Source: Akkermansia muciniphila
GTDB taxonomy: Bacteria > Verrucomicrobiota > Verrucomicrobiia > Verrucomicrobiales > V1-33
Length of the DNA stretch: 54,355 nt
Reading direction: 5' to 3'
Assembly: GCA_945900785.1 (NCBI GenBank)
Contig: CAMDJM010000030.1
Span: 1-54,355 of the forward strand
The position numbers and the translations under genes were made by a program. Below the pieces are notes generated by a model. It was given only the letters and a program-made list of their open reading frames with translations, was not told where the DNA came from and ran no database searches. Positions within the stretch are counted from its first letter, which is position 1. Each line of letters opens with the position of its first letter. Shown here piece after piece: positions 35,667 to 44,869 of the stretch.

Positions 35667-36305
35667 ATGAAATCCCGCCGCTGCTTTCTCTCAGGTTTGC
35701 TTTTCGCCATGGCCCTGCGCCCAGCCGGGGCCGCCGCATCCGAAATGGAAGCTGGGACCAAGGCTTTTTTTGCGGGAAAGATCGATGAAGCCCTGCAGCA
35801 CTGGGACAAGCAAATCGCCGCAGATCCGGCGGCCGGCCCGCATCATTGGCAACGCGGTCTGGCCCTCTACTATGCTGGGAAATACCAGGAAGGCAGGCTG
35901 CAGTTTGAGTCCCACCAACTGGTGAATCCCCAGGATGTAGAGAACGCCGCATGGCATTTCCTTTGCGTGGCCAAACTGGAAAACCCGGAAGCCGCCCGGA
36001 AGGTTTTCATCCCCATCACCCGCGATCCCCGCGTGCCCATGAAGGAAATCCACGCGCTCTACGCCGGCAAAGGCACCGCCGAAGCCGTGCTGGAAGCAGC
36101 GGAAAAGGAAAAGCAGGAGGATGGGGCCGCTTTAAAAAACCATCGCTGCTACGCCCACCTTTACCTGGGACTCTATTACGAAGCCCTGGGCGATGCCGCC
36201 AGAGCCAAAACCCACCTCACGAAAGCCGCCGGGGAATTCCGTCAGGACCACTACATGGGAAAAACCGCCCAGGTGCACTGCCAACTGCGCGGATGGAAGG
36301 TATGA
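35667..36305 (+). CDS. Exported TPR-repeat protein
   Basis: A 212-residue protein with a signal of Tat or Sec type (MKSRRCFLSGLLFAMALRPAGA). Helical repeats follow that fit the TPR pattern (KAFFAGKIDEALQHWDKQIAADP, GLALYYAGKYQEGRLQFESH, LYLGLYYEALGDAARAKTHLTKA). It probably mediates protein contacts in the periplasm. GGAG lies 12 bases before the start. It diverges from the exporter unit (97-base gap). Its partners are not known. Confidence 0.78.
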   Translation: MKSRRCFLSGLLFAMALRPAGAAASEMEAGTKAFFAGKIDEALQHWDKQIAADPAAGPHHWQRGLALYYAGKYQEGRLQFESHQLVNPQDVENAAWHFLCVAKLENPEAARKVFIPITRDPRVPMKEIHALYAGKGTAEAVLEAAEKEKQEDGAALKNHRCYAHLYLGLYYEALGDAARAKTHLTKAAGEFRQDHYMGKTAQVHCQLRGWKV

Positions 36306-36352
36306 ACCTACCTGGGAAAATGAAGGGCCACGGATGAAATATTAAAGACTCT

Positions 36353-37591
36353 CTACCATTTCATACTGCGGATGCGGCGGGCGGTTTCTTCGGCATTGGC
36401 GCGGCTGTTGAAGGCGCTGATGCGGAAATAGCCTTCGCCAGCGGCCCCAAATCCGGCTCCGGGGGTGATCACGACATTGGCTTCATGCAGGAAGCGGTCG
36501 AACATGTCCCAGCTCTTCACGCCGTCAGGACATTTCACCCAAATGTAAGGAGCGTTGACGCCGCCGAAGACCTGGAGGTCCACGGCGAGGCAGGCTTCGC
36601 GCAGCAGGGTGGCATTTCCCAGGTAGTGGGTGATGAGGTCCGCGACTTCCTTTTTGCCTTCCGGGCTGAAGAGGGCCTGGGCGGCGCGTTGGACGGGATA
36701 GGAGACGCCGTTGAACTTCGTGCTCTGGCGGCGGGACCATAGGGGGTGCACGCGGTGGCGTTTTCCATCGGCCGAGGAAGCCATCAGGTCTTTGGGCACC
36801 ACGGTGTAGGCGCAGCGGACGCCGGTGAAGCCGCCGTGCTTGGAGAAGCTGCGGAACTCGATGGCGCAATCCCGGGCGCCTTCGATTTCGAAAATGGAGC
36901 GGGGCACGCCGGGTTCGGTGATATAAGCTTCGTAGGCGGCATCGAAGAGGATGATGGCCTGATTTTCGCGGGCAAAGTGAACCCAGGCAGACAGTTGCTC
37001 ATAGGTGGCGGTGGCCCCGGTCGGGTTGTTGGGGTAGCAAAGATAGATCAGGTCCACCTTTTCGAGCGGAAGGGCGGGCACGAAGCCATTGGACGGCAGG
37101 CAGGGCAGATAGACCAGCCCCCCGTAGGATCCGGTATCATCGGCTTCCCCGGTGTGGCCGCACATCACGTTGGTATCCACGTAGACGGGGTAAACCGGGT
37201 CGGTGATGGCGATGCGGTTTTTCGGGCCAAAAATATCGAGGATATTGCCGGTGTCGCATTTGGATCCATCGGAGATGAATATTTCATCATGAGCGATGTC
37301 GCAGCCGAGCGGGGCGTAGACTTCGTTGGCGAGGGCTTCGCGCAGGAAGCTGTAGCCCTGCTCGGGGCCGTAGCCACGGAAAGTGGTGCGGTCGCCCAGT
37401 TCGTCCACGGCGGCTTTCATGGCGGTGCGGGCGGCGGCGGGGAGGGCTTCGGTGACATCACCAATGCCGCAACGGATGAGACGGGCGGCCGCTTCTTTGT
37501 TATCGGAAGTAAAAGTGGCAACGCGGCGGGCGATTTCCGGGAAAAGGTATCCCGCTTTCAACTTAAAGTAGTTTTCGTTCAGATAGGCCAT
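36353..37591 (-). CDS. dapL: LL-diaminopimelate aminotransferase
   Basis: PLP enzyme that converts tetrahydrodipicolinate directly to LL-diaminopimelate, bypassing the acylated steps of lysine and peptidoglycan synthesis. DapL is well described in Verrucomicrobia. The sequence shows [51 protein letters not shown] and FDAAYEAYI. The PLP lysine is in [22 protein letters not shown]; the two residues after the Lys are more often T-A. At 412 residues it has normal length. It is monocistronic, and no other lysine-pathway gene is near. Confidence 0.95.
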   Translation of the reverse strand: MAYLNENYFKLKAGYLFPEIARRVATFTSDNKEAAARLIRCGIGDVTEALPAAARTAMKAAVDELGDRTTFRGYGPEQGYSFLREALANEVYAPLGCDIAHDEIFISDGSKCDTGNILDIFGPKNRIAITDPVYPVYVDTNVMCGHTGEADDTGSYGGLVYLPCLPSNGFVPALPLEKVDLIYLCYPNNPTGATATYEQLSAWVHFARENQAIILFDAAYEAYITEPGVPRSIFEIEGARDCAIEFRSFSKHGGFTGVRCAYTVVPKDLMASSADGKRHRVHPLWSRRQSTKFNGVSYPVQRAAQALFSPEGKKEVADLITHYLGNATLLREACLAVDLQVFGGVNAPYIWVKCPDGVKSWDMFDRFLHEANVVITPGAGFGAAGEGYFRISAFNSRANAEETARRIRSMKW

Positions 37592-37899
37592 GGCAGTCGG
37601 ACTTGAGACAGGAGCCGGCCTGAATCAAGACGAAAGCGGATGATTCCGTGTGCCTGGGATTTATTTTCGCCTTCCCCAGAGCACCGGACGGATGGGCCAA
37701 CGGCGGCAAAATTTCTGGATTTTAAAGGGCAGGCACTGCGCTTATTGAAGTCCAGACCTGCTACCACGTTTGTGTCACAAGATTGAGCTTGCCACCAGCC
37801 CCCGGATTTTGACAAATCACCAATTACCCGCCCGTCAAGCCGTTCCTCTTGACGACACCGCCGCCCAATCCCCCTCACTTGGTTCCCCCGCCACCTTCC
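37592..37899. other. Intergenic region between dapL and the CotH-domain gene
   Basis: 308 bases of divergent spacer. It should hold both promoters. The only structure I see is CGTCAAG / CTTGACG (37833-37839 and 37848-37854), a 7-base inverted repeat near the right end. No gene is evident. Confidence 0.4.
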
Positions 37900-40800
37900 A
37901 TGTCTACCCGCATTTTCCCTACACCCCCTCCCGCCGTGCCGCATCCGCCCCGCCAAAAGCTGCCGGGCACCATCCTGATGGCGGCTTTGGCAATCGTCTT
38001 CCCGATCAGCGCTGGTGCGGCTGCCTATGACAGCGTGGTGGTGATCAATGAGGTCAACTACCACCCCGTGGCGGCTGGGGATGTGGAATGGCTTGAGCTG
38101 CGGAATCTGCAGGGCGTGGACATGAATCTGTCCAATTGGTCCCTCGCGGGCGGCATCAGCTTCAATTTTCCGGCGGCCCTGACCGTTCCCGGGGGCGGCT
38201 ATATCATCATCGCCAGCGCGGCGGGCAAGTTCCCCGGTGCCTTGGGACCTTTCAGCGGCAGTTTGAATAACAGCGGGGACACCATCCGCCTGCTGAATCA
38301 AAATGGGCGGATCATGGACGAGCTGAACTATCAGGACAGCGGGGATTGGCCCACAGGGCCGGATGGCACCGGCGTCACCCTTTCCCGCCGCAAGGCCAGC
38401 GCAGGGGATGCCCCGGGACGGTGGACCTCCAGCCATGAAATCGGGGGCACGCCGGGGCGGCATAATTTTGCAGAAGCTCAGAACGCCCCGGCCCGCGTGC
38501 GTTTGGTCGGCACCAATGCCACCTGGTCCTTTCTCGACACCGGGGCCACCCCCCCGGCAGAATGGAAGTCCAGCGGTTTCGACACCAGCAACTGGAGCGC
38601 TGGTCCGGGCATTTTCCTGAGCCCCGAAGCCACCGCAGACGCGTTGCAGCCGGTTCTCAGTGCGCCCTTCACGGGCCTCACCGGTTGGTGGGCGTTGAAG
38701 GAAACCACCGGCACTTCCGCCTCCAACGCCATCACCACCCGGCCCTCCGGCACCCTGCAAAATGGCGTCACCTGGGTCAACGATCCCGTCCGGGGGCCGG
38801 TGGCGGAATTCGATGGGGTGGATGACCGCATCGATATTTCCATCGCCTACCTGCCCACCCAGACGCTCGTGACGGATTTCACCTGGGTCTGCTGGATGAA
38901 AAGCGCCGCCTCCACCACCCTCGACACCCCCGAAGATCCGCAGGACGGTCCCCTGCAACAGGGAGCTTCCATCCTGATGGGGAACCGCACGAAATTTGAC
39001 GGCACGGGCAGCTATTCGCCCCTGCAATATACCAAGCTCATGCCCACCGGCTTGGAATTTGCACGCTCCAATGTGCTGGAGCCCCTCCTCTTTACCAACC
39101 CGGTCAACGACATTGCACAATGGCACCACGTCGCTGTGGTGAAAAAGGGCACCCTTTTCACCTCCTACCTGGATGGGATGGCGAATGGCACCCGCACCAT
39201 CTCCGGAGCCCAATCCACGGGCATGCCGCTCTTCCTCGGTGGGGATCCGCTCAATCCGGCCGAGTGCTTCAAAGGCCGCCTCTCCGATGCCGCCGTCTGG
39301 GTGCGGGCTCTGCCCTCCCGCTCCATCGCCGGCATGGCCCGCGGCCTTTACACCCCCGCCACCGCCCCCACCACAGAGTCCACCACTACGCCTGCCCGCC
39401 CGCCCCTCACCATCCCCATCGCTGCCACCACGGTGCGCAGCGGACCGGAGCCCCGGTATTTCCGCACCAGCTTCCGCTTTGACGGCATTCCCTCCCGCGC
39501 CAGCCTTGAGCTGTGGGCCGCCGCCGATGATGGCGCCATCTACTATCTGAATGGCGTGGAAATCCACCGCACCAATACCCCGGTCGCCTCCACGATCAAC
39601 AACGCCGGCTTCCCCAACGCCGCCGTCGCCCTGCCCGGCACCGCCCTCGTCCGCGGCACCAATGTGCTCGCGGTGGAAATCGCCCAGAGCGAAGGCACGC
39701 CGGATCTGCTGTTTGCCGCAGATCTGGTCAGCGTGGAAACCGCAGGTCCCGCGGCGGATGCCAATCCCAGCCTCGCCTTCAGCGAAATCTCCGGCAGCTC
39801 CCAGCTCCCCTTCCGCATCGAACTCCTCAACCAATCCGCTGCCCCGCTGGACACCTCCGGCTGGCAGATCATCGACAGCAAAGGCGCCAGCAACTCCCTG
39901 CCCGCCCAAATCCTTCAGCCCGGAGGCCGTCTGGTGCTGGAAGGGACCAGCTCCGGTCTCTCCCTCACCGATGGCACCCGCCTCGCCCTCGTCCGGCCCA
40001 ATGGGTATGAAATGGCGGATTCCCGCGTCATCACCGCCCGGCACCGCGGCCTGACCGCAGACGGCGTCTGGGGTCACCCGGATGCCCCATCCTTCGGCGA
40101 CCAAAACCCTGTCTCGATCAGCGATGCCATTGTCATCAACGAAATCTTCCACAAATCCCGGGACAACTCCCCGGAGCAGTGGATTGAACTCCACAACAAA
40201 AGTGATGCCGCAGTGGATCTCTCCGGATGGAAGTTCTCCGATGGCATCGGCTACACCTTCCCTCCGGGCACGTCCATGGCCCCGGGAGCCTATCTCATCC
40301 TCGCCTGGGACCCCGCCGCCTTCACCGCCCTGCACCCCGGCATCCCCGCCCTCGGCTCCTGGTCCGCCAATTTGTCTGGCAAGGGCGAACTCCTGCGCCT
40401 GCGTGATGCCAACGACAACATCGTCGACGAAGTCCCCTACGATGACAGCGGACGCTGGCCCACCTGGGCGGACGGCGGTGGCTCCAGCCTGGAACTGAAG
40501 GACCCCCACTCCGACAACAGCAAAGGCGAATCGTGGGACGCCAGCGATGAAAGCGCCCGGGGCAAGTGGGAAACCATCACCTACCAGGGCCGCGCCACCG
40601 TGGCTAACAGTGATCCGACCGACTACAATGAATTCGTGACCGGCCTGCTCACGGCGGGCGATGTCCTGATCGACGACGTCTCCGTCACCGAAACCACCAC
40701 GGCCAATGTCACCCGCGCCGTCCTGCAGAACGGCAGCTTCACCACCGGCCTCGCCACCGCCTGGCGCTTCATGGGCAATCACCGGGCCAGCGCCGTGGTT

Positions 40801-43590
40801 TCCGATCCTGACGATCCCACCAACAAAGTCCTCCGTCTGAGCGCCAGCGGCCCCACCGAGCACATGAGCAACCATGCCGAGACCACCATCAAATTCGGCA
40901 CCAGTTTCATCCCCCTCAATGCCGCTTCCACCTACCGCATCAGCCTGCGCGCCCGCTGGCTGCGCGGCAGCAATCAGCTCAATACCCGCCTCTGGGTCAA
41001 CCGCCTGCCCCGCACCACCCTTCTCAGCGCACCCAACAACGGTGGCACCCCCGGAGCCGTCAACTCCCGCTACGTGGCCAATACCGGCCCGACCTACTCC
41101 GGGCTCGACCACCGCCCCGCCGTCCCCGCCGCCAACACCACCGCCACCGTCAGCGTCAACATCTTTGACCCGGACGGCTTGGCCAGCGTGAATCTCTTCA
41201 CTTCCATCAATGGGGCTGCCTTTACCTCCGCGCCGATGACTGCGGCTTCCCGTAATGGACTCTACACGGCCGTGGTCCCCGCCCGCCCTGCTTCCAACAA
41301 AGTCCAGTTCTACGTTCAGGCCACGGATTCCCTCGGGGCCTCCAGCTACTTCCCCGCCGCCGGACCCGCCTCCCGCGCCATCATCCCCTGGGCCGATGGT
41401 GCCTCCCAATTCCAGCTCAACACCGGAGCCCGTCCCCACAATCTGCGGGTCGTCATGACCACCGCCGATCAGAACTTCATCCATCTCAATTACAATCAGA
41501 TGAGCAATGAAAAGCTCCCCTGCACCTTCATCTATGACGATAACGAAATCTACTACGGAGCCACCGTCCGCCTGAAGAGCAGCGAACACGGCCGCTTCAA
41601 CGACACCCGCATTGGCTACATCGTGGACTTTGGCGGCGATGAACTGTTCCTCGGTGTCCATGGTAGCATCGCCATCGACCGCTCCGGCGGCGTGGAAACC
41701 AATCAATACGAAATCCTGATCAAACAATCCACCAATGCCGCCCGCGGCATCCACACCACCGAGGACGACATCATCCGCATCATCGGCACCAAGACCAACT
41801 TCACCGGCCCCGCTGTCCTATCAAAATCGCGCTTCAACTCCGAATACCTTGATGGGCAATGGCCCAATGGGGCCGATGCCACGCTTTTCAAATACGAGCG
41901 CATCTACGTCCAGACCCAAACCACCACCGGCGGCCCCGAAGGCTTCAAATACCCCCAGGATTCCACCGGTCCTCCTGGGGTCAACGTCGGCAGCCTGGGC
42001 ACCATCGACCAAAAGGAGCTTTACCGCTGGTATTGGCTCATCCGCAATAACCGCGAGGCTGACAACTACGGCGAAATCATCCCCAAACTCATCGCCCTCG
42101 GCCAAAACGGACCCACCTTCTTCAGCAGCACCGCCCCCCTGATCGATGGCAGCAATTTCCTCCGCAGCCTCGTCCCCCAAATTCTTTTCGGCGTGGTCGA
42201 CAGCTACGGCACCAATGCCCAGCACAATGCCATCTTCTATACCCCTCCCGGCGGCAAAATGCTCCATCTCCCGTGGGATCTCGACTTCCTCGGCCAGGGC
42301 GACTCCAGCGCTTCCATGACTCCCAACGCGGAGCAGCAGAAATACCTCGCCAACCCGGTGTGGCGGCGGATCTACTGGGGGCACGTCCTCGATATCCTCG
42401 ACAGTTCCTTCAACACGGAATTCCTCACGAGATGGGCCACCCACTATTCCCGGTTCGGGGTCTCCATGACCCCCACCCTTTCCTATCTCACCGCCCGGGC
42501 CGCCTATGCCCGGAGCCAGGTCACCGTTGGCGTCCCTTCGGTGCCCTTCCGCATCACCACCGCCGGTCCTCTCAACGTCGCCACTCCCACCGCCACCGTG
42601 GTTGGGGACGGCTGGGTCAACGTCGCCAACATCCGCCTCCAGGGCTCCACCAGCCCCCTGCCCGTCACTTGGACGGATGCCGACTCATGGTCCATCCCCT
42701 TGCCCCTGCGCGGCGGCACCCGCGTTTACCCCCTGGAAGCCTTGAACCAAAATGGCAGCGTCCTCGGCTCCGCCAGCATCACTATCACCGCCACCCCAGG
42801 TTCCTTCCCCGCCTATGCCGGCTCCCTGCTGGTCAGCGAGATCAACTATAATCCTGCCGGCAGCGGTGACCTGACCGAGTTTCTCGAACTCCTCAACGTC
42901 ACCGGTGACATCCTCACCCTTGATGGCTGCCACTTAGATGACGAAAACAGCGAAGGCATCGGCTACCTCTTTCCCACCGGAGTCTCCCTCGAACCTGGAG
43001 CCCGCCTCCTCATCGTCCGCGACCAGGGTGCCATGATCACCCAGTATGGCAACGGCCTGCCCATGGCCCCCGGCGTTTTCACCGGAGCCCTCAGCAATTC
43101 CGGGGAATCGCTCGTCCTCTACGCCGCCAATGGCACCATCATCTTCCGCTTTGCCTTCAATGACAACCTGCCCTCCACCGACGGCAGCGGCCGCACCCTG
43201 GTCCGCGTCACCAGCAGCACCAACCCGGACCCCAACAACTTCACCTGGCGCGAAAGCACCGCCCCCGGAGGCAACCCTGGCAACACCGACGCCATCCCGC
43301 CCTTCACCGGCGACCCCATGGCTGATCCTGACAACGACGGCTCCCCGGCCCTCCTTGAATACGCCTTTGGCACCAGCAATACCGACCCTGCCGCTTTCCC
43401 CGGCCCCCCCACTTTCACCTTCCTCCCCGACGGCACCGTCCAGCCCGCCTGGCCGCTCCTCCCCAACGCCGACGACCTCACCGCCACCATCCAGACCAGC
43501 ACCAGCCTGACCAACGCCAGTTGGACCGCCCTCACCTCCCCCGCCGGAGGCCCGCGCCGCTACTTCCGCCTCCGCATCACCCCCCGCTGA
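37900..43590 (+). CDS. Giant exported lamin-tail / LamG / CotH-domain protein
   Basis: An 1896-residue secreted protein. After an N-terminal signal region (LPGTILMAALAIVFPISAGAAA) the order is as follows. A lamin-tail domain lies at about 45-150 (VVINEVNYHPV ... DVEWLELRN). A concanavalin-like LamG region lies at about 257-483 and a galactose-binding-like piece at about 517-610. A second lamin-tail lies at about 743-860 (VINEIFHKSRDNSPEQWIEL) and a CotH-kinase-like region at about 1180-1470 (ATVRLKSSEHGRF, HLPWDLDFLGQGD). A third lamin-tail lies at about 1643-1760 (VSEINYNPAGSGDLTEFLEL). The end resembles anchoring tails of this phylum (DNDGSPALLEYAFGT). CotH kinases phosphorylate proteins with ATP; here kinase motifs are only partly recognisable. 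The ATG at 37900 is chosen over a TTG at 37849. Confidence 0.85.
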   Translation: MSTRIFPTPPPAVPHPPRQKLPGTILMAALAIVFPISAGAAAYDSVVVINEVNYHPVAAGDVEWLELRNLQGVDMNLSNWSLAGGISFNFPAALTVPGGGYIIIASAAGKFPGALGPFSGSLNNSGDTIRLLNQNGRIMDELNYQDSGDWPTGPDGTGVTLSRRKASAGDAPGRWTSSHEIGGTPGRHNFAEAQNAPARVRLVGTNATWSFLDTGATPPAEWKSSGFDTSNWSAGPGIFLSPEATADALQPVLSAPFTGLTGWWALKETTGTSASNAITTRPSGTLQNGVTWVNDPVRGPVAEFDGVDDRIDISIAYLPTQTLVTDFTWVCWMKSAASTTLDTPEDPQDGPLQQGASILMGNRTKFDGTGSYSPLQYTKLMPTGLEFARSNVLEPLLFTNPVNDIAQWHHVAVVKKGTLFTSYLDGMANGTRTISGAQSTGMPLFLGGDPLNPAECFKGRLSDAAVWVRALPSRSIAGMARGLYTPATAPTTESTTTPARPPLTIPIAATTVRSGPEPRYFRTSFRFDGIPSRASLELWAAADDGAIYYLNGVEIHRTNTPVASTINNAGFPNAAVALPGTALVRGTNVLAVEIAQSEGTPDLLFAADLVSVETAGPAADANPSLAFSEISGSSQLPFRIELLNQSAAPLDTSGWQIIDSKGASNSLPAQILQPGGRLVLEGTSSGLSLTDGTRLALVRPNGYEMADSRVITARHRGLTADGVWGHPDAPSFGDQNPVSISDAIVINEIFHKSRDNSPEQWIELHNKSDAAVDLSGWKFSDGIGYTFPPGTSMAPGAYLILAWDPAAFTALHPGIPALGSWSANLSGKGELLRLRDANDNIVDEVPYDDSGRWPTWADGGGSSLELKDPHSDNSKGESWDASDESARGKWETITYQGRATVANSDPTDYNEFVTGLLTAGDVLIDDVSVTETTTANVTRAVLQNGSFTTGLATAWRFMGNHRASAVVSDPDDPTNKVLRLSASGPTEHMSNHAETTIKFGTSFIPLNAASTYRISLRARWLRGSNQLNTRLWVNRLPRTTLLSAPNNGGTPGAVNSRYVANTGPTYSGLDHRPAVPAANTTATVSVNIFDPDGLASVNLFTSINGAAFTSAPMTAASRNGLYTAVVPARPASNKVQFYVQATDSLGASSYFPAAGPASRAIIPWADGASQFQLNTGARPHNLRVVMTTADQNFIHLNYNQMSNEKLPCTFIYDDNEIYYGATVRLKSSEHGRFNDTRIGYIVDFGGDELFLGVHGSIAIDRSGGVETNQYEILIKQSTNAARGIHTTEDDIIRIIGTKTNFTGPAVLSKSRFNSEYLDGQWPNGADATLFKYERIYVQTQTTTGGPEGFKYPQDSTGPPGVNVGSLGTIDQKELYRWYWLIRNNREADNYGEIIPKLIALGQNGPTFFSSTAPLIDGSNFLRSLVPQILFGVVDSYGTNAQHNAIFYTPPGGKMLHLPWDLDFLGQGDSSASMTPNAEQQKYLANPVWRRIYWGHVLDILDSSFNTEFLTRWATHYSRFGVSMTPTLSYLTARAAYARSQVTVGVPSVPFRITTAGPLNVATPTATVVGDGWVNVANIRLQGSTSPLPVTWTDADSWSIPLPLRGGTRVYPLEALNQNGSVLGSASITITATPGSFPAYAGSLLVSEINYNPAGSGDLTEFLELLNVTGDILTLDGCHLDDENSEGIGYLFPTGVSLEPGARLLIVRDQGAMITQYGNGLPMAPGVFTGALSNSGESLVLYAANGTIIFRFAFNDNLPSTDGSGRTLVRVTSSTNPDPNNFTWRESTAPGGNPGNTDAIPPFTGDPMADPDNDGSPALLEYAFGTSNTDPAAFPGPPTFTFLPDGTVQPAWPLLPNADDLTATIQTSTSLTNASWTALTSPAGGPRRYFRLRITPR

Positions 43591-43890
43591 CCCGTCAGGG
43601 GACCACGGCGCGGCGCTTTGGGTCCATGGCGGGGCCGGCTTTAAGGAAGGCGCGGCAGAAAGTGGCGGCGTGCTGGAGGCAGAGACCGTCCTTGGGCCTT
43701 GATGCACCCCGGGGCCTGTGGATCTGGCGGAGCGGAGGCGGAGGTGAGTCTGCCGGTCTGGCTTCGCGCAGAATGATGCGTCCAGAAACGTTCATTTTCC
43801 GTTGGACGGGGACTTAGGTCTTTACAACTCTCCACGAAAAAGCCCCGGCGCTACGACTGCGCCCCCGGCCGCCCCGCCGCCTGGCTGGCC
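43591..43890. other. Spacer, possibly with gene remnants
   Basis: No intact gene. On the minus strand a 66-residue frame (43595-43795) ends LKAGPAMDPKRRAVVP, which looks like a conserved protein tail, but I cannot name its family. The base composition is like that of the neighbouring genes. Confidence 0.35.
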
Positions 43891-44265
43891 ACGATGGCGC
43901 GCAGCCGCTCGATTTGACCGGCTGCGGGCCTTGAAGCGCGACCGCCAATATGCGGAAAAAGTCCGTTTTGAAGCAGATCCGGCCGATCTCGCTCCGGCTG
44001 GGAAAAACAGGATGGACTGCTTGTGGTGGAAAACCTTCCTGCGCTCCCGGCGGGGCGGGACTATCAATTATGGGTGATGTCCTTCCCGTCCTTCTGTTCA
44101 AATTCTACTGCCGATTTTAAGTTCAACCCATTCCGCAACCCCACCCCACCGGACAGAGCATCGGAGCCCGGCTTGGCGATCCGCCCCGGTGCATCCGCAG
44201 AAATGCGGGCAAAGCACCGGAAAGAAATTACCAGAACTGACGGCGGGAATCCCTGGCCGGTCTAG
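43890..44265 (+). pseudogene. Frameshifted remnant of an RskA-type anti-sigma factor
   Basis: In the frame ending at 44265 the DNA reads EKQDGLLVVENLPALPAGRD followed by YQLWVM, the hallmark of the RskA extracytoplasmic anti-sigma-factor domain. There is no start codon, and an in-frame TGA lies at 43969-43971. In another frame just upstream, DRLRALKRDRQYAEKVRF resembles the linker before that domain, so a frameshift separates the two parts. After YQLWVM the expected continuation is lost. No sigma-factor gene is beside it. This is a dead fragment of an ECF sigma/anti-sigma module. Confidence 0.6.
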
Positions 44266-44801
44266 CTTTTTTTGGGAAGCGCCTCCTCGATGGCTTTGAC
44301 GAGAGCGGCATCATCCGGGGTGGTTGCCGGTTCAAACCGGGCGAGGGGCTTGCCGTCCGGGCCGATGAGGAATTTCCCGAAGTTCCACTTCACATCACCA
44401 GGGAAGGCTCCCTGCTGGCCGGTCAGCGCGGCGTAGAGGGGATGTTGCTCATCGCCCTTCACGTGGATTTTGCCGAAGAGGGGAAAGGTGACCTTATATT
44501 TGGTGGAGCAGAATTCCTTGATCTCCTGATTGGTGCCGGGCTCCTGGGCTCCAAAGTCGTTGGAAGGAAAGGCCAGCACGGTGAAGCCCTTGGCTTCATA
44601 TTTTTCCTGGAGGGCCTGCAGTGATTTGTATTGCGGGGTCAGGCCACATTGGGAAGCAACATTGACGACAAGGAGCAGTTTGCCCTCATAGGCTTTCAGG
44701 CTGGTGTCCTTTCCTTCAATATCCTTGACGGGAATTTCCTGTAACCCGGCCAGGGCCAGATTGGAAAAAAATGCCAGCAAAATCAGGGTGAGGCGTTTCA
44801 T
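44262..44801 (-). CDS. Exported glutathione-peroxidase-family thiol peroxidase
   Basis: A 179-residue GPx-like protein with a signal peptide (MKRLTLILLAFFSNLALA). It has the catalytic Cys in NVASQCGLTPQY, then FPSNDFGAQEPGTNQEI, and WNFGKFLIGPDG with the conserved Trp and Asn. The Gln of the tetrad lies in the PSNDFGAQEPG loop. It uses Cys, not selenocysteine, and probably acts with thioredoxin-like donors on peroxides in the periplasm. A longer frame to 44873 overlaps the upstream FAD-enzyme stop as ATGA, but the ATG at 44801 places the signal at the terminus. Confidence 0.9.
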   Translation of the reverse strand: MKRLTLILLAFFSNLALAGLQEIPVKDIEGKDTSLKAYEGKLLLVVNVASQCGLTPQYKSLQALQEKYEAKGFTVLAFPSNDFGAQEPGTNQEIKEFCSTKYKVTFPLFGKIHVKGDEQHPLYAALTGQQGAFPGDVKWNFGKFLIGPDGKPLARFEPATTPDDAALVKAIEEALPKKS

Positions 44802-44869
44802 AAGAGGAGAAGCATAAGGGAACTGCAAGACTGAAATACGCAGGCCCGGACCGTTTTTCATCAATGATT

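Noticed and set aside
37579..41754. Very long open frame of 1391 codons on the minus strand
   Set aside because: It is antisense to dapL's start and the lamin-tail/CotH gene. The Gly/Ala/Val-rich translation is what third-position GC bias produces opposite a GC-rich gene, and no domain is recognisable.
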